This document shows, piece by piece, positions 1 to 7,454 of a DNA stretch of 12,627 nt. This DNA is from Calocera cornea HHB12733 (lineage: Eukaryota > Basidiomycota > Dacrymycetes > Dacrymycetales > Dacrymycetaceae). Every line of letters begins with the position of its first letter. The first letter of the stretch is position 1. Under the pieces are notes generated by a model. It worked only from the letters and a program-made list of their open reading frames with translations, searched no databases and was not told the origin of the DNA. The translations under genes and the position numbers were made by a program. The stretch lies in the NCBI GenBank assembly GCA_001632435.1, contig KV424014.1, positions 95,668 through 108,294 of the forward strand. Reading direction: 5' to 3'.

Positions 1-997
1 CCTTGCTGACCTTCCCCCTTTCCCGCTCCCGCTCCGCCGGCCTCTTCGTACCCGCGCATGGCTTTGATGAGGAGCCGGCCACGACATGGCCTACCGAGAA
101 GCGCCCTCTGCCTTCCAACGACGTTGAAGAGGTCCAGCCGGCCACCAAGCGCCGGAGACAGGTTCCAGGCAAGCATGTCGACAACGCGCTCGATCTCGTC
201 AAGTTCAACTCGAAGAAGATCACGCTGAAGGACCAGATGGTCGAGAAGGAGAAGCAGATGGCGGAGATGCAGGCTCTGTTGCTCTCCATGCAAGGTACGT
301 GCCTCAACACCGCTCTGACACCTACTGACGCTCTTGCAGCTCAACTCACCAAGACGCAGAAGAAGCTCAAGCTGGAGAAGAAGAAACAGAAGGTTGACAC
401 GCCGGCCATGCTCATCCCAAAGCCGGCTGGACAAGCTGGGAGGCTGAAAGAAGGAGGCTATAGGCTCCAAAGCGCAATGGGACTCGAGGACGATGGGGCC
501 AAGTACAACGAAATGCTGGTAAGCTTCATATTGACCATGCTATGCCAGCTAATACATTGTTTAGGGCGCTGTTCGAGTCGCAGCGATCCAGCACGGCATC
601 CAGCCCGGGGACACCATGCTCAGCATGCATGAGGAGACGCTCGCCAAGGTCTTCAAGGCGGTAAGCAGTCTGACCTTGCTCCACACAACTTACTGATCCT
701 TGACAGGCGCGCCTTAAGTACCCCGAGCTTGCCAAGTACAAGCACGATTGGGCGACTCGTGACATGGTCAAGCAATATGTCAAGAACAAGCGCTATTCCG
801 CCATCAAGCCCGAGCGCGAGCGCAGACGCGCTGAGAAGGCTGCGAAGGCCGAGGAGGCAAGCCAGACTCTGGCAAGCGCAGCCCTGGTAGGCTTGGTGAA
901 TGGTGGGGCATCCGGCGCTGGGCGTGTTGGAGGAGACGACGACGAGGACGACGAGGACAACGGCGACGAGGACGACGAGGACGACGAGGAGGAGGAG

Positions 998-1032
<35 letters not shown>

Positions 1033-1036
1033 TTAG
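1..1036 (+). CDS. Hypothetical protein with basic coiled-coil-like segment and Asp/Glu tail (5' partial)
   Basis: Function not recognised. The reading frame (codons start at 3) is open to the window edge with no convincing ATG, so the gene begins upstream. Visible exons are 1-294, 340-518, 565-660 and 707-1036. The introns (295-339, 519-564, 661-706; 45-46 nt) have GT..AG ends, and the first and third show CTGAC/CTGAT-like branch sites. The first intron is a multiple of three and stop-free, so it could also be read through. The product has a basic KRRR stretch that could be a nuclear localisation signal, a Lys/Gln/Glu-rich helical segment (KEKQMAEMQALLLSMQ, then KKLKLEKKKQ), and a conserved-looking block (IPKPAGQAG, later KYPELAKYKHDWATRDMV and QYVKNKR). 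It ends in about 35 mostly acidic residues. From memory only, the IPKP...DWAT...NRR-like pattern resembles a multicopy family of unknown proteins in Agaricomycetes. A nuclear or chromatin role is a guess from composition. Confidence 0.7.
934..1032 (+). repeat. GAC/GAG trinucleotide microsatellite encoding the acidic tail
   Basis: Nearly uninterrupted GAC and GAG codons, ending in ten consecutive GAC units just before the final GAG AAT TAG. It encodes a run of Asp and Glu at the C-terminus of the preceding gene. Read on the other strand it gives a spurious poly-Val/Leu frame. Tract length probably varies between strains by replication slippage. Confidence 0.9.
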
Positions 1037-1095
1037 GTGAGCACTAGCTGCTCCACAAGCAGTCCCTCCAGCACTAACTAATCGCACCTATGTAG
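1037..1095 (+). other. Candidate intron starting directly at the stop codon (3' UTR intron)
   Basis: The stop TAG at 1034-1036 is followed at once by GTGAGC, a good donor. A CACTAACTAAT branch-like motif lies at about 1072-1082, and TATGTAG ends at 1095. The 59-nt size fits the gene's other introns. If spliced, the exon junction would sit immediately after the stop codon. Transcript data would be needed to confirm it. Confidence 0.5.
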
Positions 1096-1801
1096 ATGCA
1101 AACCAGTGCATTAAGGACGGGCCGACAGTCCTTCAAGCTTCTTTAGCGCGCCTGAAGCGCTTTTTTCCTCCCCCCCTAGTACTTTCTTGGATAATGAATT
1201 TCATTACTATCTACACTATAGAACAGGCCTGTACTTGGCCTGTTCAGTATTCTACTTCTATTCAGCACGCCCGAGCAAGTGCCCGGCGTGCTGAACATCC
1301 CAGCCCGGCGCGGTTTCCAAGTGCCACGGGGACTGCCCTAAAGTTCTCCCGGAACTCTGCTTGGCACTTGGAATTAGTGCCGCCAGGGTTCCCTGTGGTA
1401 CTACTGAGTGCGAATGAGGCAAGGGACGACGCGGTCCTGCCCCCTGACTGATGCGGCCGCTCCCGGTACGTGACTTTCCGACCGACATTGCCAGAGGAAA
1501 GTCAATCCGCGCATTCTCAACTCCCTCTTCTAAGGCGTTGTCCATGCACAGCGGAAGAACCGCGTTTTAAGGCAAGAAAGGATTTTGGCAAGGACCTGTC
1601 CTAGTATGATAACAAAACCCCGCGGGAAATTCCAACTCGCGTGAGTAGTGGTCCATGAACGCTTGACCGAGGCTGTGCCGACAACTATAAGAATTGTTGA
1701 CTAATGTATCAAGAGAGTGGTGATGTTCATTCTGGCATTCGTCAGGGCTGAAGAAACAGTAATTACAACCAGACGACAATGGTCGCTCCATATCTCCCTT
1801 G
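1096..1801. other. Intergenic region without recognisable gene
   Basis: Between the convergent ends of the first gene and the P450 relic I find no frame resembling a known protein. The open frames here are short, overlap each other on both strands, and lack splice or family signals. The notable content is the inverted-repeat cluster at 1221-1504. Pyrimidine-rich sequence around 1160-1180 could belong to the 3' UTR of the first gene. Confidence 0.6.
1221..1504. repeat. Cluster of four perfect inverted repeats (hairpin-forming region)
   Basis: Four unrelated perfect inverted repeats follow one another: GAACAGGCC 1221-1229 with 1237-1245 (loop 7); TTCAGCACGC 1261-1270 with 1286-1295 (loop 15); TTCCAAGTGCCA 1315-1326 with 1362-1373 (loop 35, itself holding AGTTC 1342-1346 paired with 1352-1356); and TGACTTTCC 1471-1479 with 1496-1504 (loop 16). 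The stems share no sequence, so they are separate hairpins and not copies of one palindrome. Function unknown; a structured RNA or the relic of a mobile element are both possible. Confidence 0.7.
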
Positions 1802-2936
1802 CTAATCAAGCCGGCTCCGGCTTCTTTGCTTCAGTCGGTCAGCCAGGTCGGGGAAGCGTGGAACAAGCTTGGTACGAAAGGGCTTCGGCCATACCGTTGC
1901 CCCATGATCCGAGAAAGCCATCGGATCAGGTACAAATTCATGTCCGTACTCGTCGACGCCCGCCTTGAAGTCGAAAGCCCAAAGCAAATTGGCGATTGTA
2001 ATCCAAAGCGTACTGATCGCCAAGTTCTTTCCAACGCAGATTCGCCTCCCATGTCCGAAGGCGAGATAGTCATCGTGCGTATGCGGCGGAGAGAGCCTCA
2101 AGTTTCCGTGTTCGTCAAGAAATTGAGTCGGATCAAAGTTATCACCACTGGAATATACCGAAGGATCCCGACATATCGACCTTGAAGGTGGTTTGTGACT
2201 TTGTGACGTATAAGGCTTGTGACATACTCACCATGCTAATCCAAGAATGATTGCCCCGTTTGGTATCAAGCGCTCGTCATAGACAATGTCCTACCACATG
2301 ACGTCAGAAAGGTCATCGTCGGTGATGCACTGATGATCCAAACATCTACCTCCGTTGCCATATGCGGAACACCTCCAGGAGTGGGCGGTCTCCAGCGAAG
2401 GAGCTCCTTGACGAGTGCCTCTATCTGGGGGAGGTTTTCAAAATCGGAGAAGTTTGGTGGTCGATCCCCGACTACACTCGCCAGCTGTGCCCTTGCCGCC
2501 GACGCCGTGTCAGGATACAGTAGCATTGCGACGAAGAACTATCTCAGTGCGGTTGCGGTCTGAAGGGAGTGCGATCAGAAGCTGAACAAGTCTGTGGGAG
2601 AGTAACTTACTGTATCCTGCGCACCAAGACTGTGACGATCCTCAGGATGAGTGCCCCCTGGGGAAGTGATTGGACATACAACAACGTCCCTGCTACCCAG
2701 CCACAATCGGCGTCCGCCTGCATACCAATGCGTTCTCCAGTTTCTTTCAGCTTCCTGCTAAGCGACGGGACATTGTCGATCTGGGTGACATCGGTCGACA
2801 TTCCAGAGTGGAAAACAGGCTGTCTCACCTGAGGAGCGGAATACGCCTTGATGAAAAGCTCCGTGATCGTTTGATAGCATTTGTCGCTGTACCTGAGAGT
2901 GATGTGAGCGCCGCAGAACAGGATTCGAGGGAATGA
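1802..2936 (-). pseudogene. Cytochrome P450, C-terminal half (truncated, in-frame stop)
   Basis: Minus-strand pieces assemble into a consistent P450 C-terminal half. Exons, 5' to 3': about 2936-2680, 2629-2611 (a 19-nt micro-exon), 2559-2350, 2290-2232, 2180-1802. The introns (2630-2679, 2560-2610, 2291-2349, 2181-2231; 50-59 nt) all have GT..AG ends and keep frame. Visible landmarks are the I-helix LFLGAQDTT, the K-helix ExxR in VKELLRWRPP, a PERF-like FDPTQFL in which the usual Arg is Gln, and the heme loop FGHGRRICVG with its Cys ligand. Two defects are plain. TAG at 2539-2541 interrupts the exon just after the I-helix motif, and the N-terminal ~250 residues are missing, because a TGA at 2937-2939 and then the SEC14 gene follow. 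The first exon (2936-2680) is only weakly P450-like. If active, it would be a heme monooxygenase of the endoplasmic reticulum. Confidence 0.85.
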
Positions 2937-3184
2937 TCACTCTAACCGTCGGAAATACTTGCACCGAACTATAACAAACATTTCAGCGGGTTCAGATCAT
3001 CCTGCTGTGACCCAGACCACGTCCCTGGATCTATCCCACTCCACCCCTCAATCCAGCCTCAGGGCAACCGCGTCTCACCGCTCCCTCCATACAACCTGGT
3101 ATCACAGAACGACCACTCACCCCCTTTTTATCTGCAGCCCCGCGCTCTCTCCATTCTATTACATCGCTCCCATCCGTCATCACG
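2937..3184 (+). promoter_or_regulatory. Upstream region of the SEC14-like gene
   Basis: A gap of 248 nt separates the broken end of the P450 relic from the SEC14-like start codon. It is C/T-rich (runs such as CCCACTCCACCCC and CTCTCTCC), as is common in fungal promoters and 5' UTRs. I see no clear TATA box. The start ATG sits in CATCACGATGCCG. No specific factor site can be claimed. Confidence 0.45.
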
Positions 3185-4501
3185 ATGCCGCCCAACATCC
3201 CGGAAGATCCTCTCTCCGGTCATCTGGGACATCTCAGCCCCGAGCAGCAGCACATACTCGGCAAGTTTCGCACGGAGCTCGAGCAGGAGGGTGTCTTCGT
3301 CCCAGAGCGTCACGACGATGCTACACTCCTACGCTTCCTGCGCGCACGCAAATTTGACCTGGTGAAGGCGAAGGTCATGATTACGTCCTGTGAGCAGTGG
3401 CGAAAGGAGTTCGGAGTGGACGAAGTTGTTCGGTATGGCGGATGCCCTCCCCATCGCGTTTTTTGGCCCTTGCTTAACGACTTTCCTACCATAGAACCTC
3501 CGAGTTCCCTGAGAAGGAAGCAGTCGACAAGATATACCCACAGTACTATCACAAGACGGACAAGGTCCGTGTATAGCGCTTTCTCTCAATTGCACAACCT
3601 ATTGACCCGACTTCCATAGGATGGCCGTCCGGTTTACATGGAACGACTGGGCAAACTAGACCTCAAGAAGCTCTATGCTGTTACTACGCCCGAAAGGCTC
3701 CTCAAGCGATTTGTCCTGGAGTATGAGAAGTTCCTCACAGACAGACTGCCTGCTTGCAGTGAAGTCGTCGGACATCGCGTTGAAACCTCTTGCACCATCA
3801 TGGATCTCCAGAACGTTGGTCTGAAGCAATTCTTTCAAGTAAAGGACTACATTGCAGAGGCCACTCGTATCGGTCAGGATCGATATCCTGAATGCATGGA
3901 CAAATTTTACATCATCAACGCGCCTTGGGTATTTTCGACCGTCTGGATGGTGATCAAGCCCTGGCTGGATGAAGTTACCGTGAACAAGATCTCCATTCTC
4001 GGCTACAACTACAAGACCGAGCTTTTGGCGCAGATACCTGCGGAGAATCTGCCTTCAGACCTAGGAGGACTGTGTCAGTGCCCTGAAGGCTGCTCGCTGT
4101 CTGATGCGGGGCCGTGGAACGAGAAGAACACCGGCCTTATCGCGCAAACCGATCCCAACACGACTGCGGCAAAGTCGTTCAAGCACGACCCTTCCCATCC
4201 TGCGGCTGCATTGTATCACTTGCTACGTAATAGATCGAACGTTACAGAAGCTCTTACAATCGGCGCATCGACGCAACCTGCCCAATATGTCATTGCACCT
4301 CGGATAGTCGGAAATATCTTAATGAAGAAGAGGTGCATGCCCTTTGCGAAGCACGGGGTTTTGCGTCTGGAGCCCGTAGAACAGTTTCCAACCCCATTTC
4401 CACCGGACCGCCCAGTGCAGCTTCTCAGTTTCGTGACAATCGCTCCGCGCTCTGCGCGCTCTGCTCCGCATTGTGGTCGCGGGATAGGGATCGAACCCTG
4501 A
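3185..4501 (+). CDS. SEC14: SEC14-like phosphatidylinositol/phosphatidylcholine transfer protein (CRAL-TRIO)
   Basis: Exons 3185-3432, 3495-3564 and 3620-4501 give 399 codons. Introns 3433-3494 (GTATGG..TAG) and 3565-3619 (GTCCGT..TAG) restore one frame. Residues about 40-80 are the CRAL-TRIO N-terminal helices (DDATLLRFLRARKFDLVKAK). The lipid-binding domain follows (GRPVYMERLGKLDLKKLY, then CTIMDLQNVGLKQFF, YIINAPWVFSTVW, and the gate/helix region IPAENLPSDLGG). It ends at SLSDAGPWNE, near residue 275. Sec14 proteins exchange phosphatidylinositol and phosphatidylcholine at Golgi membranes and couple lipid balance to secretion. Yeast Sec14 is about 300 residues, so the last ~125 residues here are unusual. 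They resemble nothing I know and run into a GC-rich repeat at 4479, so the true end may lie elsewhere through an unrecognised intron. The core domain looks intact. Confidence 0.88.
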
Positions 4502-4549
4502 TGCCGCGCGGCGCGCGTGAGCGGGGTAGGGTTGGAATCCTGATGCCGC
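4479..4549 (-). repeat. Tandem pair of 29-bp units with a tRNA B-box-like motif
   Basis: Units at 4479-4507 and 4521-4549 match at 25 of 29 positions with a period of 42 bp. On the minus strand the left unit contains GGTTCGATCCC, which fits the RNA polymerase III B box (GGTTCGANNCC). The other copy is degenerate there. No cloverleaf or acceptor stem can be drawn, so this is not a tRNA gene. A decayed tRNA-derived SINE fragment is possible. The last 23 nt of the predicted SEC14-like frame lie inside the left unit. Confidence 0.6.
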
Positions 4550-4580
4550 ACGAGCCCATGCACTGCGAGATGTATTCCTA

Positions 4581-4653
4581 CAGTGGTGACAAAAAGTTTT
4601 GCACACGTCCCTGACGCAGAATAAATTGATTTTCCTATCGGAGATGATGCATG
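4581..4653 (+). repeat. Left terminal inverted repeat of the MITE
   Basis: 73 bp running inward from the TA at 4579-4580. It differs from the right repeat at seven positions, three of them clustered at about 4621-4624. Confidence 0.9.
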
Positions 4654-5009
4654 TTTTCGGCAACAGCTTTTGAAAATTTCAAGACTCAGACTTGCATCCA
4701 AAACTTAAAAGGGTGTACCTATGGGTCTAAACTAACAATCCCGAGCACTAAAAAAGACCCATCTTACTTAAAGCATGGAGTTATTTGCCCCATAAGAAGG
4801 GCAGTTTGATCAGTTTTCTGCGCTCAGGGCCCTTGCATGCCCATCAATTCTGAAAAGCTGCAGGACTGCCAAACAAAGTTTGTCCCCTACACAGATGAGA
4901 AGTCCCCTTCATATTCTTGGGAAAAACACCTTGTAACCAATGTGGACAATCAAAGATTATTTGTGACAATGTTGTAGTCTTGGAAAGTGCACAAAAAGGC
5001 CATTAGTAG

Positions 5010-5082
5010 CATGCATCATCTCTGATAGGGAAATCAATATCATCTGTGTCAGGGACATGTGCAAAACTTTTTGTCACCACTG
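5010..5082 (-). repeat. Right terminal inverted repeat of the MITE
   Basis: Reverse complement of the left repeat at about 90% identity, ending ...TTTTTGTCACCACTG next to the TA at 5083-5084. Confidence 0.9.
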
Positions 5083-5192
5083 TACAGTATAACCACTATG
5101 GAAGCCTCCTGTGGACAGCTCTTTAGTGGTCCATTGGCCCAGCGTTAAGAACCGGGGGCACAATGTCTGCCTCTGTGAGAGCACTTTGGAGC

Positions 5193-5391
5193 TCCAAACT
5201 CTCTCCAAACTCTGCTTGCTTCATCCAAGCTACCTTTGACATCCCACGTATCTCCTACTTGGACTTCTGAAGGGTACGATTGGTTGGTTCTTGGATACTG
5301 TCAGCCACGACCTCCCCCAAATTCCTCGTCTTTGGTCTCTTCGACTCAGTCGGGTTTAGTCAGCAGCCTTGCTAGACTGTGTGCCCTCGCA
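5193..5391 (+). mobile_element. Truncated LTR relic, same family as the chromovirus but in the opposite orientation
   Basis: This stretch is the reverse complement of the 3' portion of the LTRs at 6696-7289 and 12319-12627. It matches closely through GATTGGTTGGTTCTTGGATA and CTAGACTGTGTG, ending CTCGCA at 5391 where the intact LTRs end CTCACA. The 5' two thirds of the LTR (U3 and part of R) are missing. No primer-binding site follows the end and no pol or gag lies nearby. It is therefore a solo-LTR or recombination relic from an older insertion on the plus strand. Confidence 0.85.
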
Positions 5392-5918
5392 GCGTGCACC
5401 AGGTCACAAAGAGGTGTCCCTCGATAACAGCAGGGTTCTTATGAAGGTACACAGCACACCCCACAATCAGCTACTTTGAGCTCCAGAATGGTACAATAGT
5501 AGCTTGCAAGTGAAACAAATGTCCATATGAGTTTTGCAACATTGCCTGAGCATACACCCACATTATCAAAGTCAGGTAGAGTCTGGTAGACTCCAGTAGA
5601 CAGTCATAGGATGGCATAGATTGCAGTAGAGTAATATAGAACTTCTTCTGTGGGAATTACATGCTGGGGGCAAAGGAACCAGAAGTAGTTTCCTTCCAGT
5701 AAATCCACCCCATAGTTAAGGGTATGCACAACAAAGCAGACAGGCCAAGGGGCTAGGTTAGATAGAGAGCATATATGTCAGGGTACAGCTCATTTCAACC
5801 CTCATTTGGATAACACTTGGAATGTTGATGCAATAACGTAGGTGATGAGGGACCTGATCACGGACCGGGTGTGGTCTGTTGTCATTGTGTAAAAGCTCAA
5901 CAATGGTATCATGATTCC
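5392..5918. other. Non-coding stretch between the LTR relic and the transposase relic
   Basis: No gene recognised. In position it is the 3' flank of the minus-strand transposase relic and may be the untranslated and subterminal part of that element. It holds the 10-bp periodic repeat at 5571-5640. Composition is more AT-rich than the host genes to the left. Confidence 0.5.
5571..5640 (+). repeat. Degenerate 10-bp tandem repeat ending in TAGA
   Basis: Seven consecutive 10-nt units with no slippage. Six end in TAGA and one (unit 4) in TAGG. The first six bases of each unit are variable, with several of the form NNNCAG or NNNNGG. The period is close to one DNA turn, so the TAGA cores fall on one face of the helix. 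It lies downstream of the transposase relic, where pogo/Tc1 elements often carry subterminal binding repeats. That role is inferred. Confidence 0.7.
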
Positions 5919-6695
5919 TCAAACAGAGCTCAGATCCAACAAGCTGTCATCTACTGGAGCAACTGGATATGTTCTCACGTTATGGCCTGCAGTGTGGCAC
6001 CTGCTACAGAGGCACGGGCCAACCTTCCGCCACTTGGATGGTCCCTCCCCTTGATCCTCCTCATGCCTGTCCTGCTCTACTATACCCCTCTTGGCCAACA
6101 ACTGGGTTGCCTGTTCTCCAGTGAGCGGGCCAGAAGCCTGCAGGTGTGTTCTCTTGGTCCGCTTGCGCTTGTTAAGCATAGCATTGACCTCACGGAGGTC
6201 TCGGACCTCGCTCTCGAGCAAAGTGAGTTGGTGGTTTGTCGAGACCGCAGCTTTGGACAGCTGGTCAATTGAGGCAAGGATTGAGGTTGGAGAGCTTCCA
6301 TGGTGCCTTGACACTCACTCTTTGATCAGAGTGGCCTGGGACACTGCTTCTGTAGTACTCTTGGGCGTCTGCGAGACCCAAGGCTGGGGTTCACGGTCTG
6401 GGGTTGCCAGAGGTGTTGGTGTTCTCAACCGGACCGTCAGCTTTGAGAGCACTGCATTGGGGTTGAAAGGGACGAGCCCAGCTGCCCTGAACCCGCTCTT
6501 GATGTTTCCCTCCTTGAATGCAGCCTGGAAGGCTGCTCGGAAGGCTGGGAAGAAGTTGTCCTTCTTGATATGGGTGAGTCCACCTCAGACAAGTGCACTG
6601 ATTTGATTGCTGTAGGCCCTCTTCAATGGGCCAAACAGGCTGATATCGAGAGGCTGGGTGATATGAGAAGAGTGTGGCGGTAGGCAGAGTGTGAT
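5919..6695 (-). pseudogene. Pogo/Tigger-like DDE transposase, C-terminal part, split by the chromovirus
   Basis: From 6695 down to the stop at 5919-5921 one frame of 259 codons reads as the end of a DDE_1 (pogo/Tigger/Fot1-like) transposase. It starts ITLCLPPHSSHITQPLD and SLFGPLKRAY, the block that follows the second catalytic Asp in this family. It continues with KKDNFFPAFRAAFQAAFKEG and SGFRAAGLVPFNPNAVLSKL, then a Leu-rich coiled-coil-like segment and a basic patch. Near the end is a CSRCHTAGHNVRTY motif, shaped like a zinc knuckle but with Tyr where the last Cys would be. Two in-frame TGA codons (6585-6587, 6315-6317) break it. Both sit where an Arg CGA would fit, so CpG decay is likely. 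The catalytic domain and DNA-binding N-terminus are absent, because the retroelement LTR abuts codon ATC at 6695. They should lie beyond the right edge of the window. The enzyme would have mobilised its own element at TA sites. Confidence 0.85.
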
Positions 6696-7289
6696 TGTGA
6701 GCGCACACAGTCTAGCAAGGCTGCCGACTAAACCCGACTGAGTCGAAGAGACCAAAGACGAGGGATTTGGGTGAGGTCGTGGCTGACAGTATCCAAGAAC
6801 CAACCAATCGTACCCTTTGTAAGTCCAAGTAGGAGATACGTGGGACGTCGAAGGTAGTTCAGATGATGCAAGCAGAGTTCGGAGAGAGTTCGGATGTTCG
6901 GAGCGGGAGGACAAATGTGATGACCAGGCTTTCTCACAAGACTATGGAGATTCCTCAGAGATCAGATCTAAGGAGAAGCTACCGAAGCTACCGAAGTTTA
7001 TATACAAGTATACGATCACGCCTCAGCTTCTCCCGAAACGCCGAGGTGAGACCCAACACTGCCCAGGACACAGCCGAGGCATAGCCCGCACAGCCGAAGC
7101 ATAGCCGAGTGGGCACTGCCTTACCTAAGCCTGTACCAAGTATCCGAAGGTTTATGCCAAAGGTATGACTTTGTAACCGAAGACCTGAATGCGGAGCTGA
7201 GTTCTGGGGAACTGTCAAAGGTGGTCAAAGGTGTCCGAGTGTTGCGAGATCATGCCCGAGTTGGCCGAACTTGGTGTCCCCTGACATCA
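6696..7289 (-). repeat. 3' LTR of the chromovirus (594 bp)
   Basis: Bounded by TGTGAG at 6696 and ACATCA at 7289 (TG..CA in either reading). In element sense it holds a TATA box, TATATAAA at 7004-6997, and the putative R start AGATCTGATCT at 6969-6959. Over the 309 bp also seen in the other LTR there are about 21 differences including one 1-nt gap (about 93% identity). Eleven of these are CpG versus TpG/CpA. The inner edge abuts the polypurine tract. Confidence 0.92.
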
Positions 7290-7299
7290 CCCCCCCTTC
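7290..7299 (-). other. Polypurine tract (plus-strand DNA primer site)
   Basis: In element sense the ten bases directly before the 3' LTR read GAAGGGGGGG, all purines. This is the expected RNase H-resistant primer for second-strand synthesis in LTR retrotransposons. Confidence 0.85.
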
Positions 7300-7454
7300 A
7301 AGGTTTGCCGACTCGGGCAAACTCGGCCCTTTGTCCAATCAAATAAGACCCGATTCACATGTTCGGTGTAGTTTTCAAAGGTTCGGAATGGAAGTCAGGC
7401 AAAGTCGGTTGCAGAGATTCTCTTCGGAGCCTCGGGGTGCCTTCGGTGGAAGTC

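Larger units (their letters stand above)
4581..5082. mobile_element. Complete 502-bp MITE, Tc1/mariner type, flanked by TA
   Basis: Both ends begin with CAGTGGTGACAAAAAG in inverted orientation. The 73-bp terminal inverted repeats match at 66 of 73 positions without gaps. Each end is flanked by TA (4579-4580 and 5083-5084), the target duplication of the Tc1/mariner superfamily. The interior is AT-rich and codes for nothing recognisable, so the element is non-autonomous and would depend on a transposase supplied elsewhere. It lies about 80 bp past the predicted end of the SEC14-like gene and may affect its 3' UTR. Confidence 0.92.

Noticed and set aside
653..1087. Minus-strand frame with a long Val/Leu run that looks like a membrane segment
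   Set aside because: It is the complement of the GAC/GAG repeat coding for the acidic tail. The plus-strand gene has consistent introns and codon sense.
1194..1545. Short open frames on both strands in the hairpin region
   Set aside because: They overlap each other, have no splice context or family similarity, and their sequence is dominated by inverted repeats.
4440..4560. Possible tRNA gene on the minus strand
   Set aside because: Only a B-box-like motif is present. The T stem has mismatches, and no anticodon arm or pairing acceptor stem can be drawn.
5871..6272. Plus-strand 133-codon frame
   Set aside because: Shadow of the minus-strand transposase relic, which shows clear family blocks across one frame.
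5010..6695. Idea that the MITE right repeat is the terminus of the pogo-like element
   Set aside because: Both inverted repeats at 4581-5082 are flanked by TA and face each other over 502 bp, which is a self-contained element. The transposase relic lies wholly outside it.
6585..6914. Minus-strand 109-codon frame joining LTR sequence to transposase residues
   Set aside because: The first part is LTR (6696 onward) and only the end is transposase. It is an accidental chimera across an insertion boundary.
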